Source of the DNA: CALKHT01 sp964511575
GTDB taxonomy: Bacteria > Planctomycetota > Phycisphaerae > Phycisphaerales > Phycisphaeraceae
Length of the DNA: 64,000 nt
Direction: 5' to 3'
Assembly (NCBI GenBank): GCA_964511575.1
Contig: CAZEFM010000002.1
Span: 51,656 to 115,655, forward strand
Notes under the pieces: generated by a model
Database searches by the model: none
What the model was told of the DNA's origin: nothing
Seen by the model: the letters and a program-made list of their open reading frames with translations, nothing else
Part shown: positions 33,175-42,617 of the stretch, piece by piece
How the letters are laid out: each line of letters starts with the position of its first letter
Numbering within the stretch: the first letter of the stretch is position 1
Program-made: the position numbers and the translations under genes

Positions 33175-34637
33175 ATCACGATCCCCGGTGGCAGTTGCGC
33201 GGGTCGATTCAAGTGCTCGGTTTCCAGCGAAGCGACGGGGTAGGAGCAATAATCCGCCGCCCAGTAACCCGCGGGGCGATGATTGCCGCTCAAACCGATG
33301 CCCCCGAACGGCAGCGCGCCGCTGGCGCCGTTGGTGGGGCGGTTCCAGTTGATCACCCCCGCTCGGGCACGTCGATAAAACGTCTCATACTCCTGAGCGT
33401 CATCGCTGAGCAATCCCGCAACCAGCCCGTAGCGCGTGCGATTCGCTTCCGTCACAGCAGCATCCAGATCGCGCACACGATACACCTGCAGCAGTGGGCC
33501 GAACAGTTCCACATCCGGGCGATCGCTCACGTTTGACACATCGATCAACCCCGGCCGCAGCATCGCGCCATCCGTGCCGATGCGTTCGAGCTTCACCAGC
33601 GAGGCCGCGCCCGCCGCAAGAAGCGATGCCTGCGCTTCAAGCAATCGCTCCGCTGCCTGAGGCGAAACCACCGGCCCCATGAAAGGCTCGGGATCATCGG
33701 TGTAACGGCCAACGCGAATCGCGCCCACCGCGGCGATGAGCTTCGCCATGAATGCATCGCTCGCCGCACCGTCGACGACGATCAACCGGCGGGCACAGGT
33801 GCAACGCTGACCAGCCGTGAGATACGCCGACTGCAGCGTCATCAACACGGCGGCATCGACATCACCAATGTTCCCCACCACAAGGGGGTTGTTGCCGCCC
33901 ATTTCCAACGCGAGAATCCGGTGCGGCTGATCGATGAGCACCCGTTGTATCGCCAGCCCCGCCTCGGTGCCGCCCGTGAAGTAGACGCCGTCCACTTCTG
34001 CATGTTTCACCAGCGCCGCGCCCGTGTCGCGTCGCCCCTGCACAAGATTGATGACGCCCGGTGGAAGCCCCAGTCCGCTCCACACCCGCACCATCGCTTC
34101 ACCTACGCCCGGCGTCTTCTCGCTCGGCTTGAACACCACCGTGTTCCCCGCGATCAACGCCGGCACGATGTGACCGTTGGGCAGATGCCCCGGCAAATTG
34201 AACGGCCCCAGTACCGCCACCACGCCATGCGGCTTGAACCGCAACACCGCATGAACACCATCCGTCGTTTGCCTCACCGTTGCCCGGCGCTCGTGGTAAG
34301 CCCGAATCGACAGGCCCACCTTGCCGATCATCGCATTCACTTCCTGCTGCGACTCCCAACGCGGCTTGCCCGTTTCCCGGCAGATCACGTCCACCATGTC
34401 ATCACGGGCTTTCCCAAGCGCTTCGGCAAACCGCTCGGCGATCTCAATGCGGATTGCAAGGGGCGTGTCACTCCACGCCTCCGCTACCGCTCGGGCCGCG
34501 CGCACCGCTTGGTCCACATCCGCACGCGTTGCCTCGCCTCCCGTCCACGCCGGTTGCCCCGTAGCGGGGTCGTTTGCCGTGAACGATTCACCGCTCGCGT
34601 CGCACCATTGGCCTTGAATGTACAGTTTGCCCTGCAC
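33171..34637 (-). CDS. astD: N-succinylglutamate 5-semialdehyde dehydrogenase
   Basis: NAD-dependent aldehyde dehydrogenase of the AST pathway. 488 residues (E. coli 492) from GTG 34637, which overlaps the astA stop by one base and has AAGGGG upstream inside astA. YIQGQWCDASGE is the typical start. The catalytic Glu lies in ALEMGGNNPLVV and the Cys in TAGQRCTCARRL. Cofactor-loop residues and GPVVSPQAAERLL follow. A longer frame to 34775 is antisense-like and not used. Confidence 0.95.
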   Translation of the reverse strand: MQGKLYIQGQWCDASGESFTANDPATGQPAWTGGEATRADVDQAVRAARAVAEAWSDTPLAIRIEIAERFAEALGKARDDMVDVICRETGKPRWESQQEVNAMIGKVGLSIRAYHERRATVRQTTDGVHAVLRFKPHGVVAVLGPFNLPGHLPNGHIVPALIAGNTVVFKPSEKTPGVGEAMVRVWSGLGLPPGVINLVQGRRDTGAALVKHAEVDGVYFTGGTEAGLAIQRVLIDQPHRILALEMGGNNPLVVGNIGDVDAAVLMTLQSAYLTAGQRCTCARRLIVVDGAASDAFMAKLIAAVGAIRVGRYTDDPEPFMGPVVSPQAAERLLEAQASLLAAGAASLVKLERIGTDGAMLRPGLIDVSNVSDRPDVELFGPLLQVYRVRDLDAAVTEANRTRYGLVAGLLSDDAQEYETFYRRARAGVINWNRPTNGASGALPFGGIGLSGNHRPAGYWAADYCSYPVASLETEHLNRPAQLPPGIVI

Positions 34638-35686
34638 TACTTGTCCCCTTCCCTCGTGGCCGGTCGCACACGGACATACCGCAACGCATCGCCGACACGG
34701 ATGCCCAACCCCTCGGCAACCGCTTCGCTGATCCGCACGGTTTCGCTGGTGATCGGGTCCACCGTGCCCAGACACGCGCGAAAATCACGTTGGGTGTTGC
34801 CGATCACATGCTGAGCGGGATCTGCCCCCTCATCTTGATTCGATGTCAACTCCGCTACCGTCGCACGGATGCTTTCCCTGACCGCCCGAATCTCCTTCAG
34901 CGGACATCCGACCATCGGCCCCGCTTCAAAAATGTCGACAAGGTTCGCAAAACGAAACCCTTCGCCCTCCAGCATACGAAGCGCCGGCCGGGTGCGATCG
35001 TGCACGTTGCCGATTACCGCCTGCGCCGCAGCCGGCAGCAGGTTCACATACACCGGATGCCGCGGCATCAGATCCGCAATGAACTTCTTGTCGACGATGC
35101 TCAGGTAATCCGCATCCGGAAAATCAATCTCGAAAAAGTGTCGCCCTACAGCGTCCCAGAAATCGGAATGGCCGCGCTCATCGATCACGCCGCGCATCTC
35201 CGCGATCACCGATGGATCGAAATGGTTGGCAAACTCCGCCATGAAAAGGAACCGCGACAGCGAGAGCAACCGCCCGTTGCCTCCCAGACGATAGCTCGGC
35301 CGCAGAAACAAACTGCACACCTCCGCGGGTCCGTCGTGCTCCGTCACCAGGTGCAGCGTGCGGATGTTGGTGCGCACGTTGATCTGGTCGCTTTCGAATG
35401 TTTCCGTTTCGATGCGGTAGGCGTAGAACGGCTCGAATCCGCCGGTTTTCGCCATGATGCCTGACGTGCCCGCCAACGTGCCGGTTTCGGTGTCCTCCAT
35501 GACAAAGAGATAACTTTCCGCGCCGGGTCGATCGGGCGTGTGCTCGAACGATCGCTGCGAGAAGATGATCTTTTTGCGCAGCAGCTCGCGGTCCTTCGGC
35601 AGCGAGGTGAGGCCGAAGCTCGTCATCGCCGCCAACTCGACCAGTTGATCCAGGTCGTCCAACTGCACAGGCCGCATCACCAGCAC
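34637..35686 (-). CDS. astA: Arginine N-succinyltransferase
   Basis: First step of the AST pathway: arginine plus succinyl-CoA. 349 residues with GTG 35686, which has AAGGAG at ideal distance and aligns with the E. coli N-terminus (VLVMRPV against MMVIRPV). The ATG at 35704 overlaps that ribosome-binding site and is less likely. Family hallmarks: GLTSLP, EVCSLFLRPSYRLGGNGRLL, IAEMRGVIDERGHSDFWDAVGRHFF, DLMPRHPVYVNLLP, GFRFANLVDIFEAGPMV. This bacterium has a single subunit rather than the AruF/AruG pair. Confidence 0.95.
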   Translation of the reverse strand: MLVMRPVQLDDLDQLVELAAMTSFGLTSLPKDRELLRKKIIFSQRSFEHTPDRPGAESYLFVMEDTETGTLAGTSGIMAKTGGFEPFYAYRIETETFESDQINVRTNIRTLHLVTEHDGPAEVCSLFLRPSYRLGGNGRLLSLSRFLFMAEFANHFDPSVIAEMRGVIDERGHSDFWDAVGRHFFEIDFPDADYLSIVDKKFIADLMPRHPVYVNLLPAAAQAVIGNVHDRTRPALRMLEGEGFRFANLVDIFEAGPMVGCPLKEIRAVRESIRATVAELTSNQDEGADPAQHVIGNTQRDFRACLGTVDPITSETVRISEAVAEGLGIRVGDALRYVRVRPATREGDK

Positions 35687-35765
35687 GTGAGTCTCTCCTT
35701 GCATTCACCCGGTGGCGCAAAGTGCACCGAGCCTCATCGGCGTTGACCGCGCATGACGATGCGCG

Positions 35766-37172
35766 TCATCCGCCCTGGGTCTGGGCAACGTGCACGAGCG
35801 TCGCTTCGACGATCGCGCACACCTCATCAATCTGCTCATCGGTAAGCACGGCCGCTGGCGGGAGAAAGCGAATCCGCGCGGGGTTGGCGCCGGCGACAAA
35901 GGCGATCACGCCCCGGTCGTAAAGAGCATGCAGCACATTCTTCGCTGTGGCGGCGGTTCCGTCAATCGGCGTGAACGCCACCATACCCCCCGCGCCATAA
36001 GGACCATGAACCAACCCCGGGTGTCTTGCTTGAATCGCATCAAACCGTTCAACAAACCGTCGGTGAACTCGTTCAATTCGACCATCCGCGCCAAAGAAGT
36101 TGTCCGACAGCATCCGTTGGACGATCACCTGTGCCGCGAGAATCGATGCGGTCGACCCTGTGAACGTCTGGCTCACCAGCCCCGGCCTGGGCGTGAACGC
36201 ATCGGTAAAGAGCGTAGCGCACACCTGGCTGAGCTTGCCGATGGTCACGATGTCGACGTGCGCATCGAGCCCGAAATGCTGGAACGCGAACAACCGCGAC
36301 AGACGACCGAACGTCTGCACCTCATCCACGAGCACCGCCACCTCATGCTGTTTGAGCACCTCGACCAGCGACAAGAAGAACGCCTGCGTGCCGGGGTAGT
36401 ATCCGCCTTCGCCCTGCACCAGTTCCATGCACATCGCCGCGTGCTGACCGGGATAACGCATCAGGTGCTGGCGAAGCGCCGCCACGGCTCGCGCGGTGCT
36501 CGCTTCCGGTTCCCTGGCATCGTAGAACGGCACGTAATCCACGTGCAGCGTCGTCGGCAATCCGGCCCGATAGTTGGCGCGGTCGGTGATCTGCGACAAC
36601 GCCATCGTGCGTCCCATGAAACAATTTTCGAACGCCAGCACGCGCGTGGCGCCGGCTTTCTTCTGGAACGCGATCTTCAGCGCGTTCTCGTTCGCCATGG
36701 CGCCGCTCGTGCTCAGGAAGCAATGCGCCAGCGCAGCGCCGTTCGTGCGGGCGGCTTCGAGCAGCATCTGCGAGAACCGCGTCGATTCGATGTTCTGCTG
36801 AAGGTTGCCCTGCATGACGGTGTTGCGTACCGCAGCATCGATGCCCGCTTCCACCAGAGCCGGGTGGTTGTGTCCGAAGAAGTGAACGCCGATGCCGGTG
36901 ATCATGTCGTACTTCACCGACCCATCGCCCAACTCCACCAGCGCGCCGTTGCCGAATCCGCTGCCGAGGTACGGATAGTAAAGCGCGCCGCCGCGCACCG
37001 TGGCGAACGCTTCCAGCGTCGCGTCATACGACTGCTTGAGCGATTCCTTCGGGCCGCGCACCGCCAACCCCTCTTGATGCTCACGCATCGCATCCAGCAA
37101 CAGCGTTTTGGCCTGCGCCACGCGCGGGTCAGCGAAGAATGCATCGGCAACCGTTCGATTCTGTTCGTTCAT
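35766..37172 (-). CDS. Class III aminotransferase in the astC position
   Basis: PLP enzyme of 468 residues, about 60 longer than E. coli AstC (406). ATG 37172 follows AAAGGA. The core has PYLGSGFGNGALVELGDG, GHNHPALVEAGIDAAVRN, a DEVQTFGRLSRLFAF segment and the likely PLP lysine in IVTIGKLSQVCATLF. The GKLSQVC pattern recalls lysine 6-aminotransferases (GKKTQVCG) more than classical ornithine aminotransferases. Operon position between the M20 hydrolase and astA makes succinylornithine transaminase the most likely job; this is inference from context. It overlaps the M20 gene by 4 bases. Confidence 0.85.
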   Translation of the reverse strand: MNEQNRTVADAFFADPRVAQAKTLLLDAMREHQEGLAVRGPKESLKQSYDATLEAFATVRGGALYYPYLGSGFGNGALVELGDGSVKYDMITGIGVHFFGHNHPALVEAGIDAAVRNTVMQGNLQQNIESTRFSQMLLEAARTNGAALAHCFLSTSGAMANENALKIAFQKKAGATRVLAFENCFMGRTMALSQITDRANYRAGLPTTLHVDYVPFYDAREPEASTARAVAALRQHLMRYPGQHAAMCMELVQGEGGYYPGTQAFFLSLVEVLKQHEVAVLVDEVQTFGRLSRLFAFQHFGLDAHVDIVTIGKLSQVCATLFTDAFTPRPGLVSQTFTGSTASILAAQVIVQRMLSDNFFGADGRIERVHRRFVERFDAIQARHPGLVHGPYGAGGMVAFTPIDGTAATAKNVLHALYDRGVIAFVAGANPARIRFLPPAAVLTDEQIDEVCAIVEATLVHVAQTQGG

Positions 37173-38395
37173 GATGTCCTTTTCGGCCAATCGATACGGC
37201 CTGCCGCAAACCTCAACAGCAGCAGGGCGGTCAGTTTCGCGCGTTGGGTGATGCTGTCGAGCAGCACGTACTCATCGCTGCTGTGGATCGCGCCGCCCAC
37301 CACGCCAAGCGTGTCCACCGTGGGCAATCCCGCAGCGGCAAGTCGGTTGCCATCGCACACTCCGCCGCTTTCCCGCCATCGAAGCGACATTCCCAGATCG
37401 CTGCCACATCGGCCGATCGCTTCGAGCAGTCGTTCCGTGGCATCGTCAAGCGGTTTGGGCGGCGCGGTGAACCCGCCGTGAAGCGCCGCGGTGATGCCAT
37501 CACGCTCGCCGCAGCGGCGCACCAGCCGGGCAATTTCGTCTTCAATGTACGCCTGATCCTCTCTCTGCCAGAGGCGAACGTTGAACCGCACAATGGCGAG
37601 ATCGGGCACGATGTTGGAAGGCCCGCCGCCGCGCACGTTGGCAACGTTCACCGTCAATCCCGGCCGCGCCCCCGACAACGCGCTGAGCGCCGTCACGAGT
37701 TCCGCCATCGCCGTCACCGCGTTGCGTCCTTTATCAAAATCGCGTCCGGCGTGTGCGGATCGCCCCCGTACCACCACGGTGTAGTTCCCCGATCCCTTCC
37801 GCGATGCAATCAGGCTGCCATCGGGAAGGGCGGGCTCAAACACCAGTCCCACATCACATCCCTGCGCCGCCTTGCGGATCAGCGGATCCGATCCGGGGGA
37901 GCCGATCTCCTCATCGGGGTTGATGAGCACCTGCCACCCAATATGTTGAGCAAACGGGCTGCGTTCCAGCGCCTGGAGCGCCGTGAGCATCACCAGCAAC
38001 CCCCCCTTGGCATCGGCAACGCCCGGCCCGCGCAGCCGATCGTCCGACAACTGCTCGACTGTCTGGAAAGGATGATCCGGGCCATACACGGTGTCCATGT
38101 GAATGCACAGACACACCTGCCGCGCCGCCTCGGGCCGTTTGGCGATCCATAGCGCCTCACCCAACGGCTGCTGCGTAACGTTGCCGGCTTCATCGACGAT
38201 TTTCTGCGGCGCAAGACGTCGCCGCTGCATGGCGCCGCCCAGCGGGGCGAACGCCTCCTCCAGAGCATCGCACTGCTTCGCCAGCCCCTCCAGATGATGC
38301 GAACCGCTGTTGATGAGCGCCCACTGAATCAGCCGATCCCGCAGCGCGGCATCCTGCGCATCGATCCAGGCAAGCTCAGCGTTGAACTCGGTCAT
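37169..38395 (-). CDS. M20 family metallohydrolase, candidate succinylglutamate desuccinylase
   Basis: 408 residues, carboxypeptidase G2/ArgE-like. Metal ligands and catalytic residues are visible: IHMDTVYGPDHPF, GVADAKGGLLVML, NPDEEIGSPGSD, VFEPALPDGS and the C-terminal HSSDEY. A dimerisation domain starts with YTVVVRGRSAHAG. It is first in the AST operon and overlaps the next gene by 4 bases. The pathway's usual last enzyme, AstE (unrelated zinc carboxypeptidase fold), is not in the operon, so this enzyme may cleave N-succinylglutamate in its place. A deacetylase role is an alternative. The start is taken at ATG 38395. Confidence 0.85.
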   Translation of the reverse strand: MTEFNAELAWIDAQDAALRDRLIQWALINSGSHHLEGLAKQCDALEEAFAPLGGAMQRRRLAPQKIVDEAGNVTQQPLGEALWIAKRPEAARQVCLCIHMDTVYGPDHPFQTVEQLSDDRLRGPGVADAKGGLLVMLTALQALERSPFAQHIGWQVLINPDEEIGSPGSDPLIRKAAQGCDVGLVFEPALPDGSLIASRKGSGNYTVVVRGRSAHAGRDFDKGRNAVTAMAELVTALSALSGARPGLTVNVANVRGGGPSNIVPDLAIVRFNVRLWQREDQAYIEDEIARLVRRCGERDGITAALHGGFTAPPKPLDDATERLLEAIGRCGSDLGMSLRWRESGGVCDGNRLAAAGLPTVDTLGVVGGAIHSSDEYVLLDSITQRAKLTALLLLRFAAGRIDWPKRTS

Positions 38396-38624
38396 GCGGG
38401 GTGCATCCCGGTAAACCGCCTGTTTCTCGGACGTTGAGTCGACTGCGCCGCAACGGCTCCGTCGCGGTTTCACCTTTATCGACCAATCCCCGGCAAAGTC
38501 TTATCAGGACCGTTCGCCCGGAGAGCTCGGCGATTATGATGATAAGCACGTGAGTCGCGCCTTGTCCCGCGCCGCGGGTGCAGTGGCTTGACGCCCCGCG
38601 AGGTTTCCGACGAGTGAGTGGGTC

Positions 38625-40001
38625 ATGCCCAACACCCAGCATTTCGTGAAGCGCAGCCGCATCGAGGTTTCTCCCCGGGAGGTGTACGACTGGCACCTGC
38701 GACCCGGCGCGTTCGAACGACTCACCCCGCCATGGGAGGATGTGCGCGTGCTTGAGCGCATCGGCGGCGTCGAGGACGGCGGACGCATCGTGCTGCAAAC
38801 ACACATCGGCCCACGCAAGGTGCGCTGGCTGGCGCAGCACCTGGACTTCCAGCCCGGCCACTGCTTCAGCGACATTCAGGTCGAGGGGCCATTCGCACGC
38901 TGGAAGCACACGCACCTGATGCACGAAACCACCGACCACGTGTGCATGCTGGAGGATCGCATCGAATATGTGCTGCCCGCCGGCCGAGTGGGGCGGTGGC
39001 TGGCAAGCCGATCGGTCAAAAAGCGGCTCGAACCGATGTTCGCCTATCGCCATGCAACCACGCGGCACGATCTTCTGATGCGTCACCCCTTCGCCGACGC
39101 TCCGCCGATGCGCATCCTCGTCAGTGGCAGCTCGGGGCTGATCGGCTCGGCGCTCACGCCGCTGCTCACCGCAGCGGGGCACCACGTCGATGCGTTGGTG
39201 CGACCGGGTATCGATGCGCCGGGTGTTCGGTGGGATCCACAGACCGGCGCGATCGACGCCAGCAGCGCGCAGGGAGCCGACGCCGTGGTCCATCTGGCGG
39301 GGAGCAACATCGGCAAGGAGCGGTGGACCGCCGCGCGCAAAGCGGAGATTCGCGCCACCCGCGTTGAACCCACGCGTCTGCTGTGCGAATCACTGGCGAA
39401 GCTCAACCCGCCGCCGCGCGTCCTCGTTGCCGCATCCGCAATCGGCTACTACGGCAGCCGTGGTGACGAATGGCTCGATGAACGCAGCGAACCCGGTCGC
39501 GGATTTCTCCCCGACCTGTGTGCCGCATGGGAAGAGGCAACCCAACCCGCGCGCGATGCCGGCATCCGTGTCGTCAACCTGCGCATCGGCATCGTGCTCT
39601 CACCGCGCGGCGGCGCGCTGCAACGCATGCTCCTGCCGTTCTCGCTGGGCATGGGTGGACACCTCGGCTCGGGCAGGCAGTATTACAGTTGGATCGGCAT
39701 TGACGACGTCATCGGCGCGATCTACCACGCACTCATGTGCGACAGTCTGACCGGCCCCGTGAACGCAACGACACCTCAACCCGTCACCATGCGCGAGTTC
39801 GCCCACACGCTCGGCCGAGTCCTCAAACGTTCGGCAGTGGCAACGATGCCCGCCCCCGCCGTGCGTCTGCTCTTTGGCGAATTGGCCGACGCAGCGCTCC
39901 TCGCCAGCGCACGGGTCAGGCCGATGCGTCTGCTGCAAAGCGACTACCACTTCCGCCATGAGTCGCTAGAAGCGGTGTTGCGACATCTGCTGGGACGATA
40001 G
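38625..40001 (+). CDS. TIGR01777 family protein: START-like domain plus SDR-type epimerase
   Basis: 458 residues. The N-terminal 150 residues form a polyketide-cyclase/START-like domain (HFVKRSRIEVSPREVYDWH...FERLTPPW). From about 163 an atypical extended SDR follows: MRILVSGSSGLIGSALTPLL, then VVHLAGSNIGKERWT, ASAIGYYGSRGDEWLDE and a C-terminal YfcH-like portion with YSWIGIDDVIGAIYHAL. This two-domain arrangement is common in the family. Its substrate is unknown. It is divergent from the AST operon. Confidence 0.9.
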   Translation: MPNTQHFVKRSRIEVSPREVYDWHLRPGAFERLTPPWEDVRVLERIGGVEDGGRIVLQTHIGPRKVRWLAQHLDFQPGHCFSDIQVEGPFARWKHTHLMHETTDHVCMLEDRIEYVLPAGRVGRWLASRSVKKRLEPMFAYRHATTRHDLLMRHPFADAPPMRILVSGSSGLIGSALTPLLTAAGHHVDALVRPGIDAPGVRWDPQTGAIDASSAQGADAVVHLAGSNIGKERWTAARKAEIRATRVEPTRLLCESLAKLNPPPRVLVAASAIGYYGSRGDEWLDERSEPGRGFLPDLCAAWEEATQPARDAGIRVVNLRIGIVLSPRGGALQRMLLPFSLGMGGHLGSGRQYYSWIGIDDVIGAIYHALMCDSLTGPVNATTPQPVTMREFAHTLGRVLKRSAVATMPAPAVRLLFGELADAALLASARVRPMRLLQSDYHFRHESLEAVLRHLLGR

Positions 40002-40032
40002 TTCGAACGAATTCGTTCACCTACCGCGTTAT

Positions 40033-40602
40033 TCACGGCACAACAAAACTGCCCGAAAGCTGCGTGTGCGTGTCCTGATCCAGCCACCGACGGTTGCGTT
40101 CCAGCGACAGCTCCGCCATCGTGATCGCCTGACTGGCGCGCTTGAAGTCGCCCCGGTCCATCGCCTCGCGCGCGGTATGCATCCACTGCTCATACTCCGC
40201 CAGCGCCGCCTGACGACGAACCCGATGCTGCAGCAAATAATCATCCAGAAGACTGGGTGTGTCGTCCGCGGCATCACGCTGTGCCACCGCTTCCGCCAGC
40301 ATGCCACGCACCTCAGCCACGGTTGGGTCCAGCAACAGCGACTGCTCCAGCAGACGCACCGCTTCGGCCGGCCGACCCGCACGCAACGCCGCCTCGCCTT
40401 CCACCCGCAGCGCCTGTGCTCGCAGCTTCTGACCGCGAAGGATCATCGCGGGCGATGCCTGCCCCGCGCCACCATCCGCGGACTGCCGCATCACGCCAGC
40501 CGATCGTTGTGAACTCGCCCCCGTCGATGAACAACCGCCCAGCAGCCAAACCGCTACCAGCATGCACGTGACAGAGCCGACCCGCATGATCGTGGCGTTC
40601 AT
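40033..40602 (-). CDS. TPR-containing lipoprotein
   Basis: 189 residues from ATG 40602, preceded by AAGGAG. Signal with lipobox LLGGC (Cys24). One clear TPR-like pair follows (GEAALRAGRPAEAVRLLEQSLLLDP) and a second helical region (YEQWMHTAREAMDRGDFKRASQAI). This second stretch resembles N-terminal parts of large planctomycete TPR/secretin-type proteins, but the gene stops soon after. It may be complete or a truncated relative; there is no continuation downstream. Function unknown. Confidence 0.72.
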   Translation of the reverse strand: MNATIMRVGSVTCMLVAVWLLGGCSSTGASSQRSAGVMRQSADGGAGQASPAMILRGQKLRAQALRVEGEAALRAGRPAEAVRLLEQSLLLDPTVAEVRGMLAEAVAQRDAADDTPSLLDDYLLQHRVRRQAALAEYEQWMHTAREAMDRGDFKRASQAITMAELSLERNRRWLDQDTHTQLSGSFVVP

Positions 40603-40735
40603 AGCACCGCTCCTTGTTGTCTGGGAACCGAACCAGGTGGGACAGCGGCAATTATAACGGGTGTAAGAGGTTGCGCCTATGGGAAGGGGGGACACCAAAG
40701 GCACGAATGCACTCAGGGAAAGGCAGGGCGGGGTG

Positions 40736-41485
40736 TCAGATCTCAACGCGCACGGCTGCGCCGCAGTGGCCGCAGGCGGTGCGCACCGGTTCATCGCCCT
40801 TCGTAAGACTGAACGGGTCGGTCATGTACATCGCCGCCGCCGCATGAACGCAGAACCCTTTGGGCGTGTGTGGCCCGAACGGGAATGTCTTGCCCACCGT
40901 GCAGCCCATCGGGCAGGTGCCCGGCTTGCCTTCCACCGTCGCCGACCAACGCGGCACCACCGTATCTCCCGACGCCGCAACCGAGGCTTCCGTCGCGGCA
41001 TCGCTCGCGCCAGTGGGTCGATTCACAAACGGCGACGCCAGCGTGTCACTGCCCGAACCCGTCGCGTCGCGCACCACCACATCCGCCGATGCGTCCAGTG
41101 CCATGTTCACCAACTCATCAGCACGCTTGTTCATCTCGCGCTTCACGTGCTTGATCTGCCAGCCGTTCACCTTCAGAAGCAGCCGCTGCGCCTGCTCAAA
41201 GAGCGGAATCAGGTCCGGCGACTTCACCCGGTAGTCCCCCGTCAGCTGCCGCACCATCAGCTCCGAATCGCTGAAGATGCGAACCTCATCCGCCTTGAGC
41301 TCGGCCGCCAGCGTCAAGCCGCGCAGCAGCCCCTGGTACTCGGCGACGTTGTTCGTCGCCACACCCAGGTAATAGCCCGCTTCATGCAGCGGCTTGTTCG
41401 TTTCGGTGTCAGTAATCACGACCCCAACCGCGGCCGGTCCGGGATTGCCGCGGGAGCCACCGTCAATGTGGATGGTCAGATTCAT
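40736..41485 (-). CDS. RNase HI fused to a Cys-containing TIGR04076-like domain
   Basis: 249 residues from ATG 41485. Residues 1-135 are an RNase HI: IDGGSRGNPG with Asp8, NVAEYQ with Glu49, FSDSELMV with Asp73 and NKRADELVN with Asp123, the four metal-binding residues. It lacks the basic protrusion of E. coli RnhA, as in the YpdQ/archaeal-like group. A Ser/Thr/Ala linker (140-185) leads to a C-terminal unit with CPMGCTVGKTF, GFCVHAAAAMY and ACGHCGAAVRVEI, which looks like the small TIGR04076 family. It should cleave RNA in RNA/DNA hybrids; the extra domain's role is unknown. Confidence 0.85.
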   Translation of the reverse strand: MNLTIHIDGGSRGNPGPAAVGVVITDTETNKPLHEAGYYLGVATNNVAEYQGLLRGLTLAAELKADEVRIFSDSELMVRQLTGDYRVKSPDLIPLFEQAQRLLLKVNGWQIKHVKREMNKRADELVNMALDASADVVVRDATGSGSDTLASPFVNRPTGASDAATEASVAASGDTVVPRWSATVEGKPGTCPMGCTVGKTFPFGPHTPKGFCVHAAAAMYMTDPFSLTKGDEPVRTACGHCGAAVRVEI

Positions 41486-41600
41486 AAGCGATTCAGCGGG
41501 AGGTGGGAAAAGCGGCAGGGCGGTCGCGCGCGTGGCACAGCAGGGCGACAAACCAAACCCCGCGTGCAACAGCATCACGCAACCAAGCGAGCGGCGATGC

Positions 41601-42353
41601 TTAGGCGCCGGTGAGCGACGATTTGAGTTCGGGGTTCAGGTAAAGAATGCGGCCGCAATTCGGGCAGGCGACGATTTCGTCGGGCCGGCTCATCAGCGTG
41701 CTCACCCGTTCCACCGGGATGCTGATGTAGCAGCCGCCGCACGAATATTCCATGTGACGCCGACTCTCTTCGACAACGTCCGCCAGCGTCTCGCCCTCGT
41801 GCAGTTCCGCAGTCCGATCAAAAATCTGCTGGGCGTCCTGCGGCAACTCGGCATACGCCGCGTCGCGCTCAGCGCTCACGCTCGACAGCCGATCCGCCAC
41901 CTCGGCCTGCGCCTCGCTGACTTCCCGTTCCGCCATCGACACCAGCTTTTTCTGATCTTCCACGCTCTGATCGAGCGCGGCCAACTCCGATTTGAGCTGA
42001 TCGACCCGCGTCATCTGCTCCAGCGCCTCGTCCTCGACCTTGGCGCGTTCGGCCTTGAGGGTGTTCACCTCCACGAGCAACGCCGAGTATTCCTTGTTGC
42101 TCTTGACCGCGTTCATCTGGTCGCGAAGACGCGTGATCTTGTCCTGCATCGCCTCCGACTGTGACTCCAGCGTGTTGGCGCCCGTTTGCGTCTGCTTCAA
42201 CTGGCTGGCCAGTTCCTCGCGCTGTTGAGCCAGACGTTGCAGTTTCGTCGTTTGGGCCCCGAGTCGCCGGGTGGCTGCGTCCACGCGCGAACGCAGGCCG
42301 CGAACCTGCTGATCCAGCAGAAACAGGGCGTGCAGTTTCTCTTGTAATGTCAT
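41601..42353 (-). CDS. Coiled-coil protein with C4-type zinc ribbon
   Basis: 250 residues from ATG 42353. Residues 1-180 are a long coiled coil (LRSRVDAATRRLGAQTTKLQ and so on). The C-terminal zinc ribbon has SCGGCYISIP and IVACPNCGRILY. It belongs to the zf-RING_7/CT398-like family of bacterial coiled-coil zinc-ribbon proteins, whose role is unclear (possible links with secretion or flagella elsewhere). It lies upstream of rnhA on the same strand, 115 bases apart. Confidence 0.87.
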   Translation of the reverse strand: MTLQEKLHALFLLDQQVRGLRSRVDAATRRLGAQTTKLQRLAQQREELASQLKQTQTGANTLESQSEAMQDKITRLRDQMNAVKSNKEYSALLVEVNTLKAERAKVEDEALEQMTRVDQLKSELAALDQSVEDQKKLVSMAEREVSEAQAEVADRLSSVSAERDAAYAELPQDAQQIFDRTAELHEGETLADVVEESRRHMEYSCGGCYISIPVERVSTLMSRPDEIVACPNCGRILYLNPELKSSLTGA

Positions 42354-42533
42354 CGATCGCTCCGGTGTGATGCTCGAACACCACATTCTATCAGGGCATC
42401 GCCACCAATGCCATTTGGTCCTCGGCCCGATTGCACGAATTCACCCGCACAACCCACCCCGCCTCCATTCCTGCGACCTCCCAGTACCCGCGATCGGCCA
42501 CGAATCCCGTCACCCCCAGCCCGACGCCGCAAC

Positions 42534-42562
42534 GGGACAACATTCCCTGCCGGGGGTATACT
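42534..42562 (+). promoter_or_regulatory. Putative promoter of hisI
   Basis: GGGACA (42534-42539), 17-base spacer, TATACT (42557-42562), 55 bases before ATG 42618. Confidence 0.4.
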
Positions 42563-42617
42563 GCCCCGCCCGCCGCCCCACGCCGTGTCTGGCGGGTTTC
42601 GAACCCGGAGAGTTGTG

